Source: Nissolia schottii
Taxonomy: Eukaryota; Streptophyta; Magnoliopsida; Fabales; Fabaceae
Assembly (NCBI GenBank): GCA_003254905.1
Contig: QANU01005683.1
Location: forward strand, 37,742 to 101,741
Length of the DNA stretch: 64,000 nucleotides
Direction of reading: 5' to 3'
This document shows positions 36,271-47,879 of the stretch, in pieces. The notes under the pieces are model-generated. The model did no database searches and was not told the origin of the DNA. It worked only from the letters and a program-made list of their open reading frames with translations. Position numbers and translations under genes: made by a program. The stretch's first letter is position 1, and each line of letters opens with the position of its first letter.

Positions 36271-38019
36271 TGACTATAGGTACAATTTCATTCCCTCCTA
36301 TTGCGAATATTTATATTTTGTGATAGGAACTGCTACCATTCATTTCTTGGAATGATATTAAAAAATGAATAAAAATATAGTAGAAGGATATTTTGATAAA
36401 GCCATAATAAAGAATATAATTAAAATATAAAATTCTATTTATTTTTTTAAAAAAAATTGAACTATACACACACAAATGTAAAACGTCGTTTTTATATTTC
36501 TATTTGTCAGACTCAAGGAGACATTTGAATAAATGAACGCGCTTATTTAAAAGTTTCATATTCAATTTATATTGACTTTGTATAAAAAAAATATTTCACA
36601 ATTTTAGAATAGAAAGAGGAGAAAAGAAAATTACTACCTTATAAAATTGATTTTTTAAAAAATGATTCTTTGAATTAGATTAAGTGTCATGCTGATAACG
36701 TGTTACAAAAATTAACGAGAAAGAGTTTTAGGAAAAGTAATAGAAAAAATAGAAAAAGAATTGAGAGATCTCAAATGTATGATCCATTGAACACTCAAGA
36801 GCAATATTTATAAGCTAATAGTAATAAATATATAAACATATCAAATCTCAAAAAATTTCACTAATGACATTCATCTAGTAATATTTTTCTTAACATTCTC
36901 AAATTAGTTATAGCGATCATTCATAAAATGAATGTGTTCTATAAATATTTGACAAATTCTCAGATATGATTGAAAGACTTCAATGCTAGTATAAAACGAT
37001 ATCCATCTATATCTAGATAAAATCAAATTTGGAATGTGACATACTGGAAATTGATGGAAAGACTAAAGTAGTGTGGATATTATTCGTATCAAGACAAAAT
37101 TAAAAAGGAGCTTTCTGAAAAGTGATATATTTAATAGTAAGAGAATTATATTAATATTTAAAACTAGGGGGAAAAATCCCTGTCATTTTAGCTAGACCTC
37201 AAGAAGGTTAATCTAGCTAATAATTACCAAAAATTAAAAATGAGAAATCCCCTTTTCATTACAGAATTTGCAGTTTGCACTGACTTTGACTCCATCCACA
37301 CACCCTTCGAAGACACAAAAGTATCACCAATTTTACACCTAAAAGCTACTTCAACAAAAGAGTGCTCAAGTCCCTCAAATAAACATATGGCCAATTTATA
37401 TTTTTCAATTAGCTGCTAAATATGTCCATCTTCAGAAAGTCACAATTGCTAATAACAAATGAAACATCATTGACGTATTGAATACCCTTTACCATAAAAG
37501 GAAGAAAAAAAAGCGTTGGATCATGTCAAGGAAATGAAGGGGAAGACAAAAGAGAAAAGGGTAAAGATATACTCTTACCAATTATTAGTGAAGCTAATTT
37601 GATTTGCAAAACTAATCTATTCATAAAACAAAGGCTTGCAAGAGTACATAATTCTCAAAAACTGAGAAAAAAACAAACATAGAAGATCAATTACTAAAAA
37701 AGGCATAATATGTATTTACTCAGATCTTATTCTCAAAAACAAAGAAACTGTTTTGAGGATTTGAACTTTACTGTCACGTTAAGACTCGCCTTTATTAAAA
37801 AAAAAATCCATCATTAGTCCATAAAAAAAAAGGTAATATAAATTTATAAACACATTTGGCAAATTCAATTAAGCTTAATCAAATCAAAATCCATAAATCC
37901 ACCACTATCTTCGTGAGGAAGAAGAAAAGAAAAGAAAAGAAAAACCCAAATTTGTAAACACAACTCAGAATCTAAATACCAACTTCAGAAAACAAAATAA
38001 CATTAACTAGATATATAGA

Positions 38020-38367
38020 TCACCGCCATCCATAAACAACTTGTGTGTACTTAACCTTAAGCCACCTAAAGCTCTTCCTAAAGGAGCCTTTGACTTTTCC
38101 CTCCATAGCATACATCTTATAGCTTGCAATCCTCTTCTTCCTTTGGAACTCAGGATCAGCAGCAAAGCTCCATGACTTGTTCATGCCCTTCCTTCCCTTC
38201 TTCAGCTTCAAGTCCTTGTTATTGTTGTTGTTAAAAGGACCCATTTGAGGTTGTGCATAGGAAACACTATAGGACCTTAGAGGTGGTGGCGGTGCACCAT
38301 AGTAGCTCTCAATTTGCATCATTTGGCCATTTCCATGGTAAGAACTTGATCTATTGTAGTTTTCCAT
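38020..38367 (-). CDS. DUF3511 family protein
   Basis: Single-exon gene of 115 residues. The N-terminal half is low complexity (Tyr/Ser-rich, four prolines in a row near residue 28, five Asn near 47-51). The C-terminal part, about residues 64-115, is the conserved DUF3511 domain: KSWSF, DPEFQRKKRIASYKMY, EGKVKGSFRKSFRWLK and the closing YTQVVYGWR. The total length and terminal domain fit small plant DUF3511 proteins. It is strongly basic in the domain with no signal peptide or membrane segment. The function of the family is not known to me. The start is the first ATG in frame, preceded by a pyrimidine/purine-rich leader. The gene stands alone between AT-rich DNA and a TRIM element that begins 606 bp upstream of its start. 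Confidence 0.9.
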   Translation of the reverse strand: MENYNRSSSYHGNGQMMQIESYYGAPPPPLRSYSVSYAQPQMGPFNNNNNKDLKLKKGRKGMNKSWSFAADPEFQRKKRIASYKMYAMEGKVKGSFRKSFRWLKVKYTQVVYGWR

Positions 38368-38972
38368 ATTGGGGAATTTTGGGAAGGGAAGAAGGAGATT
38401 GAATTGAAGAGGGGTTCCTTTTTTCTTTTTTTTTTTGGTGCGTCTCTCTGCAATTGAAGGATCAAGAACTAATAATAAGGCTTCTTTTTATCAAAGGAAA
38501 AAGAATTAGAAATTGAGGGGCAAATTGGTAATGTGGGGTCCAACAAAGACTGTAAGAGCTTTGGTCCATCACAAGTTCGCTGGCTACTTTGAACTTTCAA
38601 TTCTTTCTTATGAAAAAATCAGAAATGATTGAACCAGCTAATCTGGCTTAGATCGGTTAATTTAAACTCGACAAATTCTTGTATAATTATAAAGTGTTAG
38701 AAAGGATATGTTCCTCATCAATATTTTAGCTTTTATTTTGGGAGAAGTTAGGGCTTAAAGATGAAATATTATTTTATGTGATTAGATTTATATTTAACAT
38801 GACGTCTTATGATTATATAATTTTTTTTTATGAAACTCAAGTCTAAGTAATTTCTAATCAATGTTAAACCTCTTAAATTATAGAAACTATTACATGATCG
38901 TAAAAAAATCGGGTGAATTATGTCCTTCTTAGTAATAGAATGATATTTTAAATTGGTGGTTTCTAATTACCT
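38368..38972 (-). promoter_or_regulatory. Probable promoter and 5' leader of the DUF3511 gene
   Basis: On the minus strand the leader just upstream of the ATG is rich in aag/ttcccttcc tracts. A weak TATA-like gataaaaaga lies about 115 bp upstream. No specific operator can be named. The space ends at the TRIM element at 38973. Confidence 0.35.
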
Positions 38973-39285
38973 TGTTGAGAATAGATCAAGTTATTATTAT
39001 ATCTTATTTTATCTTAAATTAATTTAGGTTTATATGTTAGAATATTTATCTATTTTAAGATATTTTCCTATTTTAATGGTTAAGATATTTGTCTATCTTA
39101 TCTTAGATTGATTTAGTTTAATTTAAATTGATTCTGTTATTACTTTATGATTCTACTCTACTTATAGCCTATATATAGAGGCTACCTCATTGTACACTCA
39201 GAACACACAACTATAATAATATTATTATCAATTTTTTTATTATCTTTCCTGTGCCATTATCCCAATTCACCCACAATGTTTAACA
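38973..39285 (+). repeat. 5' LTR of the TRIM
   Basis: Starts TGTTGAGAATAGATC and ends TTTAACA. It aligns end to end with 39963-40276. Confidence 0.88.
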
Positions 39286-39296
39286 TGGTATCAGAG
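39286..39296 (+). other. Primer-binding site of the TRIM
   Basis: TGGTATCAGAG, complementary to the 3' end of plant initiator-Met tRNA, with no spacer after the LTR. Confidence 0.85.
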
Positions 39297-39540
39297 TTAT
39301 GTTATTGGTTCCCACCTTGAATCATATTGACGCTTCCGCTACCTTAGAGCTCAGACTCTTTGTTTCCTACATTTCATTATTCACAAATATATGTTCTTCA
39401 CTACCATCTCTTAAATCTCAGACTTACTATCATCTATCTGAGATGCTACCACAACAATTTCATTGTCTTCCAGATCTCCACGCACTTCTACATGATACCT
39501 AACGTTACCGCACGTGTAACGCAAATGTTGCTTGCCTTTA

Positions 39541-39842
39541 GCTAGTTCCGCCCAGCCACTGTTTCCTTCAGCTGGTTTTGTCCAATCGTCGTTGCCTTCA
39601 GTTGGTTTCATCCCGCCACTATTGCCTTTGGCTGGTTCCACCCAGTCACCTTTGCCTTTGTTGGTTTTTGCCTAGCCACATATCGTTGACTTCGCTGATT
39701 TCGCCCAGCCATAATCGTTGTCTTCGCTGGTTTCTCCCAACCACATATCGTTGTCTTCACTGGTTCAGCCCAGCAACAAATCGTTGTCTTTGCTGGTTCC
39801 ACCCAGCCACAAATCATTACTTTTGCTGGTTACGCCTAACTC
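39541..39842. repeat. 30-33-bp tandem array inside the TRIM
   Basis: About ten units built on 'gctggtttcgcccagccac' followed by 'atcgttg.ctt(c/t)'. Most unit lengths are multiples of three, which keeps frames open on both strands (98 codons plus; 76 and 69 codons minus) with a periodic Trp-rich pattern. This is likely a by-product of the repeat, not a gene. Confidence 0.8.
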
Positions 39843-39962
39843 ATACTCTTATTGTCGCTCGTGCTTCCGTGTAGACTCTCGCTGATGTTCCTACTTTCGT
39901 GCAGACACCACTGCCGTTTTGTAACAAGCTTAAAGCCCAATGAGCTTTAGCTTAAGAGAAAA

Positions 39963-40276
39963 TGTTGAGAATAAATTAAGATATTATTATATCTTAAATT
40001 AATTAATTTAGGTTTATCTGTTAGGTTACTTATCCAATTTATCTGTTAAGATATTTTCCTATCTTAATGGTTAAGATATTTATCTATCTTATCTTAGATT
40101 GATTTAGTTTAATTTAAAATGATTATATTATTACTTTATGATTCTACTTATGACCTATATATAGAGGCCACCTCATTGTACATTTAGAACACACTACTAT
40201 CAATAATATTATTATCAGTTTTTTATTATCTCTCTTGTCCTGTGCCACTATACCCATTCACCCACAATGTTTAACA
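39963..40276 (+). repeat. 3' LTR of the TRIM
   Basis: Starts TGTTGAGAATAAATT and ends TTTAACA. It is preceded by a purine-rich tract that would be the polypurine tract. Confidence 0.88.
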
Positions 40277-43200
40277 TAACCCATGGATAAATACTACGTG
40301 CTACTTAATTTATTCATTTTTTTATAATTTTTACAACTAAATTTGTTAAATTTTGTTATCATTTCATGATCTAATATGACATATTGATGGATTATATGAT
40401 CTAATATGATAAATTAATACTTTTTAATACATTATTTGTAAAGGGGTGCATCATAAGCTCAAATGGTTTGCAAATCTGTAAACCTCTTATAAGTTGGTTC
40501 TTTTAATGATTTGACTAATGAAAAATTTATTACAATTATATAGAACACGAAATAATAACAAAATTCAATGAATTTAATTGTAAAAATTATCAAAACTTGG
40601 TAAATTATGTAGCATGGGGTGTTTATTCCATGCGATAGGTGAGAAATCACCTTTTAAATTTAGTTGCGATAGGATTCATATTTGTATATAAAATGTGACT
40701 TTATTCCACATTGTTGCACCCTACAATAATTTTTCCTTTTTTTTTTCTTTCAAGATGTTATCAACTTTTGTCAAACTAATCACCCTAAATCCATTAGAAT
40801 AACCTGCAAAAGTTAATAGACAAGATAATGAGACTATGAGTGTCTCAAACTATGCAGCTAACAAAGAAGATAACAAGACTGAATGTCTTGAATAATGCAA
40901 TCTTATACACATTCACTTCATCTTAACATTTGAAATATAAATAATTGATTATGTATTTCCCTTCTATATTATCCTTTTTTTTTTTTAGGGAATCAAACAT
41001 AAAACCACTTAACCGCCTAAGATAAAAAAATTTCACTTAAAGTAACTCTCAAACTACACTAATTTCTCCTTACACTTCCCGAAAATAGTTACTTTAATTA
41101 AATATTCGTGTACATCTTCTCATCTAATTCCATCAAATACTACTGACTTTGATGCACTCAAAAATTAAAAAAGTATACTACTGACTTTGGGTGTATAATT
41201 GTGTTATTTTCTTTTCCAGATAGCGTGTTCAGTGGGAATCATTATTGTTCACGGAAAACCTTTTAAAATTCTCAGTTTTGTTGCTTTTGACTTTGGGCAC
41301 AAGATTCCCCAAAAGATAACCTGTCTGAATGAAACGTTTGCACTCATCAGATACATCATACAGGTACAAAACTGACAAAAAGTCCTTTTTTTCACAGCTA
41401 AATTTTCGACATCAACAATCAAAATTTCGAAGCTGGTATGTAAAAGTTGACTAAAGTCTACGATTATATTTAAAGTCGTCAATTAATATGATGAAAATAT
41501 TTCGTGAATTATGTAAAATTGATTTAATTTGTTCGTTGAATATGACCCTTTCCGCGCAAATATCAATGATCTTAATCAATCAACTTTGTGAAACATGACG
41601 ACAATTAATACTGCTAGACCCCAATATTACGCACAATGAATTTGTTGACCAAGTTAGTAAATGACCAAATTTGATAAAAACGAATGGCAACTTTTTTAGA
41701 AAATATATGTTACATATGTTATAAAAAACAATTTGTAACATACTGCTCTCATTTAAAAGGTAATTCCAACGAGAGTAAATAAATTAATGGAAAACAACTC
41801 AGCATTATTTTGATGAGAAATATATATAGATATACTAGTTATATATATAAACAACTTGATTGCAAAGATAATTGATACAAACGGAAGTTACGAAAATCAA
41901 AGGTAGGTGGAATTTAGGGAAGAGATGAGTGAAAACCTATGACGCATGAGTACTCAANTGAATCTCTCTAGTTAGTGATCTCACCCTTCCCTTCACATAA
42001 TTCTTCTCTCCTGGATTTATTTCATTTTATTCTTGTTAATTGTTTATAGTTAGTTGTTGTTTGGTGTTTCATGGTCTTGGTTGGCTTGTGTTCACGGTGG
42101 ATTTTGGGTTGTGTCATTGTTGCTTTTGGGATTAACAGAGGGCATCTCTTTCTTTTTTCTTTTTTTTTTTTGCCGAGGTGGTAGCTACAGAGAAGTAGAG
42201 GAGTATAGAATTACCATTTTTTTTTGTTTTTATTATGTGAAATTTACAAAGTTATATATATAATTTATTTATTTATATTTGCGTTGTACTTGTACCCTTG
42301 TTCTTCAAAAAATTTTATACACTGTACCTGTAGCCGTATCTGGTACTAGTACTGTACTCGTATATGTACAACATAGGTGAAAACTTAACGCAATCGAGTT
42401 GTTTCTTGCAAATGGTACGGAAGTTATTTCATAACACAAAACAAATTAGCAAAATGATTTTTTGTAGCGACAAACCTTTTTGATGCATTCAAATTGATCA
42501 ACGTATAGTCAAACATTGAGATATCTACACAACATGATAAAGTTCTTACTTGAGTCAAAACGAGTAGAAAACAGGGTTTCGATTTCATTGGTCTGAGTTG
42601 AGTTATGAAACAACTTGGTCCCTATAAGTGAGCCATTAGATTTGAAATCTGCAGTTCACATTGAATAGGTATTTAACCCCTAACAAAGGTTACATCTAAA
42701 ATTGTGAAATTGCATTTTAACCCCTAATTAATTTTTTTTAACCTTTTACTTACAGTAAAGATGAATTATTAATGTTTTTAATCATGATTACTTTAATTGA
42801 TAAGCATTATTATTAGCATTAATCTTCAAGATCAGAAAATAGTCTAACAAAAAAACTTGAACATCATAATCACAACTATTACAAACTCCCTAATCTAAAT
42901 TTTTTTCTAGAATCTTCATCACCTTTATCATTTTCCCCCTGATATTTATGAAACCCCAACAAATATAGGAGAGAGAACCCGGTAGAAAATGTAGGAGATA
43001 TGTTATAAAATACAATCATATCACTTACTGCTATTTTGTTCATATCTTTGGCACTAAGTAAGGGAAAATGTAATCAACCCATAACAAGCAAATCAAAATC
43101 AATCATAATTATAGATTTGAAAATTTAACCACATTGCCAACATGATTTTTAATTGGTCCTTCATTCCCAATAACATAATTAAGGATGGTCACGAGTCAGT

Positions 43201-44499
43201 TTGACCCGCCGAAACCATTTGATCCTTCCTCTATGGGTTGATTCAGGTCGATTGACGGGTTGTTGGGTCACGTGACCTGACAAAATACATATAAGGCTGG
43301 TTTCCATAATGTGGATTCGATTTGACCCACCACTTGATTACCCCTCTCTCTGTCTTCCTAGACTCACTCACTTATTCTACTCTCAGTCTCTCACAGTCTC
43401 ACTCGAGCTCCGGCTACTGTAAAGAGCTCTAACCACCTCCATTGTCACCTTCATAAGGCTCTTGCTTGTGGTGAGTCTTCCCTATTTCATTCCTCTTAAT
43501 TCTATTTTTTAAACCCTAGGGTTTTGAATAAGGAAAAACACTTAACCGTATACGTGACTCAACTTAACCTGTTAACAGTCATGTCAAGTTGGGTCGAATG
43601 ACCCACCCAAATCACATGAAAATTGAACCAATCAACCCAACGTCAATTTGGTTGGTCAAGTGGGTTAGGTCGTTGGGTCATACTTGATTTGATCTGCGAG
43701 AAGGGCTAAGCATAATACCATAAACTAATAGGATCAAGCACTTCATAGCAGCATTCTAAATATTTTTTTTCTCAAACTATAAAATGCTAAGATTTGCAAA
43801 ATCATCACTGAGATACCCAAAATCTCCATTCAAGATTTGCAAGCAAAACTATTTTTTTTAAACAAAATTGACAACACTAACCCATATTTGTTTCACTTCA
43901 TTAATGGATTCTAATGGTGGTCCAGTGATAGAAGAGTGATGGCGATGGTCGAAGGTGGAACAATGGTGCTAGGGAGGGGAATGCAAAGCACTGCCATCAT
44001 CACAAATCTACACTGCCACCACGACCATGATCTGCACGTACTCGATGAGCTCCATTTCTCCCTTCTTGCATCGTGGAATCAGTCTAGATTGTCCAGATCT
44101 TCTATTTTCTTTCTTCTTTCTTCACTTTCGCTATCGTTTTCGTCCAGATTTGAAGGTTGAGGCAAAGGCATTTGCGTTGTCTTTGCTCAAACATGGTAGA
44201 CGGTGAAATTGGGTGGTGGCACTGGTCAAAGACCGACAATGCAATTCGAAACATGCAGATGATAGATGAGAGAGACATAAGTGAGAAGAAGAGAATATGA
44301 GATATGAGAATAACTATTAACTATGAAAAAAAATAAACTCTCTATTAACTATCTAAAAGAGGGACAACATTGAAAAATAAAATAGCAAAATTGTTTTGCT
44401 AATTAGTCCCTTTTACTTTTTTAAATGTAACAGTTGTGGCCTTGGACCAAGTCGGTCCCAAACATGGCATGAACCAAATTAGTCTTCTCCTAGAAAATA
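40277..44499. other. Intergenic, no clear gene
   Basis: AT-rich. A minus-strand frame within about 41220-41410 reads like coding sequence (segment DFLSVLYLYDVSDECKRFIQ) but has a stop just upstream and no family I recognise. One ambiguous base (n) is at 41958. At 43180-43700 'gggttg/gacccaac' motifs recur in both orientations, possibly a hAT-type MITE. The stretch 44395-44510 has 'ttagtccc...ggtcccaaac' wording of an inverted-repeat element end. Confidence 0.45.
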
Positions 44500-45370
44500 G
44501 TCACTAGTAGGCAAAGTGTGAGCGTAAATAGTTCCCCTCACATCATCAAACGAAAAATGATTCAATCCCTTCGAAGGGTTTCTCCTGATGTGTATGTCCA
44601 AAGCCAAGTTGAAACTTTCACTTGCCAGCTAGTCTGCACAACGATTACCCTCCTTGAGAGTGTGATTTAAGATGACTTACCAATCATTACAAATAGGGTG
44701 CTCTTTGAACTTTTTGTGATTCACTAACAAGGAAATAACAATTGCAACATCACTTTCCAGGATGATATAACGATGCCCAAATTCCCAAGCTATCCTGGGA
44801 CCAATAAAGATGCCCCAAAGCTTAGCTTGAAAGGAAGCATTGGTGCCAATGTGAAAGAAAATCCCCAACCACCTATCATATGAGTTGTGAAACAAAACCC
44901 CATAACCCGCATTGCCAGGGTTACCTTTGAAGGTCCATAGTATTAAGCTTAATCCAGTTTTTGGGGGGCTCCCTCCAGATAAAAAAACTTCATTTCAATT
45001 ATTTTCTTAGTGTTGCTACCCGTCTTCTTACTCCTAGCCTTAGAAACCTAGGAAACATAATGTAGAATAATTAGATGCCCATGAGGAGGTCTTAAGTAGC
45101 TATCCTCAAACAACTCTCTATTGCACCAACGCCAAAGCTTCCAGCAGGTTAGCCAAACTTCCCTTGTAGGTTGATGATGATCCAATTTCTAAGATCTAGA
45201 GCAAAGAACATAGATATGGAACTAGTATTGATTAAGCAAATCGAAATCCTAGAAATGTGTGGAAAATTCATTAAAACATGAATAACAGACTCAGTTATAC
45301 CTATGATGCCCCACATCTCGAAAATCCTTAACTAGTAGTGCAACTAGCCCTTAACAACACAATTGTCTCC
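44500..45370 (-). pseudogene. LINE C-terminal remnant: RNase H (RVT_3) domain
   Basis: Read on the minus strand: an upstream piece (near 45050-45170) gives CWKLWRWCNRELFEDSY, typical of the link after zf-RVT. The frame at 44895-44677 then gives DRWLGIFFHIG, FQAKLWGIFIGPRIAWEFGH and IILESDVAIVISLL, which are RNase H blocks ('AELWGL..GL..AW..G...I.ESD'). It continues as HTLKEGNRCAD and LDIHIRRNPS down to about 44520, the normal end of LINE RNase H. Stops and frame changes interrupt it. The reverse transcriptase is missing, so it is a dead 5'-truncated copy, as is usual for LINEs. Confidence 0.75.
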
Positions 45371-46284
45371 CTATGGCTCTAGTGTAGAGTTGCAGCGGTC
45401 TATGTTGTTGGAGTGGTTAGACATCGTTGTGGCGGTGTCTTAATGGCTTAATGGCCCAATTTAGCTAACATCACATTTAATTATGATAGACCTTTCTTAG
45501 CCACCCCATAATCATTACCTAAAACCCTAAGACAACAACAAGCATTCCTTCGTAGAAAAACCCCAGAAACCTTGGTTCCCCTTCACCCCCATTATCTTCT
45601 TCCTTATTTTCCCCAAATTTCCACCCTTAACAAGTACGATTCTCATGACGATGTATCCTGAAGCAACAAACTGAGCCTTATGATCATCCTCACCTTCTTT
45701 TCCTTCGATTTTGATCATAGGTGAGTGGTTATTCACGAGTTTGGAGGCGAGTACAACAATCGTAGATCACTACGATCTTTGCAATTTTGTGCAAAGTGTT
45801 GCACTAGTCTCTAGTGCACAGCAGTTTGAGACCGCCTTAGTGGTCATCAGCGTTGCAACGGTCTTAGTATGCTATAATAGTTTGAGGGTAGTAGTCAACC
45901 AAGTCTATATTCAATTCATTCTCGTTTATCATAGTTCATATTATACTATGATCTTTCAAGTACCAACACAATTCCACTAGGAAGTTTTGGTGTCAGCAAC
46001 TACTCTTTACCAACTCAAGGCGAATGGGGGTTGGTTTAACTATGCAATACCACATTATAAACTTTACACGTTGTACTAGGATACACCCTAGAAATAGACA
46101 ACTCAGTAATTCAAATAAATCAGTAAATTATATAACGAATACAACACAAGCTATATGGTATGTGGAACATGTATTTCTTGTTATATATGTGACTAAGTAT
46201 AGGTACTAGAAGGTGGTCTCCAAGACCCCATAAAACCTTGACATTGGCACAGGTTAAGAGTAACCCTGATGAGCCCGATCGTCC
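45371..46284. other. Intergenic, mixed retroelement debris
   Basis: No gene recognised. Short frames of up to 89 codons have no domain. Confidence 0.4.
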
Positions 46285-46830
46285 AGTGGCATGGGTGCAA
46301 AGTAACCTTGATAAGTCCCTCTGTAATGAACCGTGATAAGTTTAGGTTATTTTTAGCATGATTTTAGTGTCCTTTTGTGATTTAAGATGTGTTGAGAGCC
46401 TTTGCGAAGTCTTGGAACCGAAAGAGTCGAGTTTGGGACATTCAATTTATCATTTTGTTGCATCAGGTGAAAATAATCAATTACAACATATATGTAATTG
46501 ATTGTTCTGGTTCTAGGGAGCTGCAATCGATTCCCAAGAACCTTGCAATCGATTATTTTTCTTCTAATAAGTTTTAAATAGTGCGATCGAGTTTCTCTCT
46601 CTCTCTCTCTTTAACACTCTTTTCTCTTCCTGCCTCGAGGAAACACGAAACCCTAACTCCAAATCATCCCTAAACCTTTTAAATCTCTTCAAATTCTTTA
46701 CTCCCCCTTCATCATCATCACCATCCCTCATCGTTTCTCCCTCTAGAATCTCCATTGGAGGTCTCGTGGAGCTTTTGGTGGTGACCCTAGAATTCTATCC
46801 AAATTTCTTCTTCTATTGGGTCTTCAAAGG
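46285..46830 (+). mobile_element. LTR-like segment with repeated AATCGATT motifs
   Basis: At 46470-46560 'caatcgatt' occurs twice with two related 'taattgatt/caattac' variants, a habit I associate with Athila/Ogre-type LTRs of legumes. A (CT)n tract (about 46592-46610) and a leader-like stretch follow. Boundaries are not defined. Confidence 0.35.
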
Positions 46831-46919
46831 TAAGTTTGTAGCTTGAATCTCTTGGTTATGTTTTTGTCGAGTTGGTTTTGTGGATTTTCTACTTTTTTTT
46901 TAATTTTAAAAGTAACCGG

Positions 46920-47140
46920 GTCGGGTCATGGGTTAGAACTTTTAATTCATGGTTATGCCACATGGCGTGCCACGTGACATGCCACGTCATCGCCGTTAAC
47001 GGCCACATCATCGCAGTTAACTCCAGCCATCTACAAGGACCAAAACCAAACTTCGAATTTTTACAGGGACTAAAACCAATTTTTTTAATTTTACAGGGGC
47101 TAAAAACTTAATTAAGCCATATATATATATATATATATTT
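46920..47140. repeat. MITE-like end and (TA)n tract
   Basis: Contains 'cacgt' palindromic phrases (gccacgtgacatgccacgtc) and the repeated 'acagggactaaaacc' wording of inverted-repeat elements. It ends at a (TA)n run (47119-47139). The second arm was not identified. Confidence 0.3.
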
Positions 47141-47589
47141 TCCAATTATATAACTCTTCTATTTCAATGAAATATTGTTATACTATAACTCTTATGGGTA
47201 CCTCTAGTGAACGATTCACAATTCAATATCTCAACTGAAAATCTATATTGTAGTGTCTAAAACAACTATTAAGTTAATTTAGTAATAATCACCAATGGAA
47301 ATTATACTATATTCTGTGAATGGCGACATGAACGGCGACGCGAATGGGGACGCGAACGGCCAACGACGTGAGGTAACATGTGTGAAACTTCTAGAACGTG
47401 AGGTATCAATCGTACGGAAGAAGAATAGAAGTTAGAAGATCTGAAGAATGAAGATGATGAACCACAAAGACTTCAATTTGAACATGAGGCATTAATTATC
47501 ATGTAGTTTTATTAACTTAATTTTTAAAAATAACAATTCGAGTTTGCCAAATGCCAATTACCAAAAGCCTAAAAGCTTTTGGTTTTAAA

Positions 47590-47765
47590 AAATTTTTTTA
47601 CGGACTCACGGGCTAACCTGCAATCCCGTCAGGTTGACCAGTTTAGCCTGCAAGCTTAAACGGGTCAGACAAATTTTTTTCAAATTTTCACGGGCCTATT
47701 TTTTATATGTAAAACCCGCCATTTAATCAAACAAATCGGCCGGACTCATTTTGGCATGCCTAAAT
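47590..47765. repeat. hAT-type terminal region
   Basis: The reverse complement starts TAGGCATGCCAAAATGAGTC and is rich in CCCG/CGGG motifs (cgggtttt, gggcccgtg-like), similar to the TAGGGGTGGCAAAA...GGGCC ends of many plant hAT elements. It could be an end of a MITE or of the hAT relic downstream. The partner end was not found. Confidence 0.35.
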
Positions 47766-47879
47766 ACATGTATATGTAATGTAATAGTAGGGAATTGATG
47801 CTACATGAATCACATAACCACTGCCATACCAAATTTTGTTACAAGTGATTTGCATTTTTTATTATATTTGTATATTACT

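Larger units (their letters stand above)
34436..38019. other. AT-rich intergenic DNA
   Basis: No gene recognised. It contains a (TA)n run (about 34582-34603), a tRNA/SINE-like piece (35130-35195) and a minisatellite (36126-36270). The end near 38019 should hold the 3'UTR of the DUF3511 gene. Confidence 0.5.
38973..40276 (+). mobile_element. TRIM: miniature non-coding LTR retrotransposon
   Basis: The two LTRs, 38973-39285 (313 bp) and 39963-40276 (314 bp), both start TGTTGAGAATA and end CACAATGTTTAACA, and are roughly 85-90% identical by eye. Directly after the first LTR is TGGTATCAGAG (39286-39296), a perfect initiator-Met tRNA primer-binding site. A purine-rich 'aagagaaaa' precedes the second LTR. 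The 677-bp interior has no gag-pol, only a tandem array (39541-39842). The flanks TACCT and TAACC are similar but not an exact duplication. The LTR contains a TATA-like 'cctatatatagaggc'. The element depends on other copia-type elements for movement. Confidence 0.88.

Noticed and set aside
39541..39842. Regularly spaced repeats considered as a CRISPR-like array
   Set aside because: Units are contiguous and diverged with no unique spacers, inside a plant retroelement.
39578..39874. 98-codon plus-strand frame rich in Trp and Cys
   Set aside because: It is explained by the tandem array with unit lengths divisible by three; kept only as an observation.
41958..41958. Ambiguous base n
   Set aside because: A sequencing or assembly ambiguity in intergenic DNA that does not affect any gene called here.
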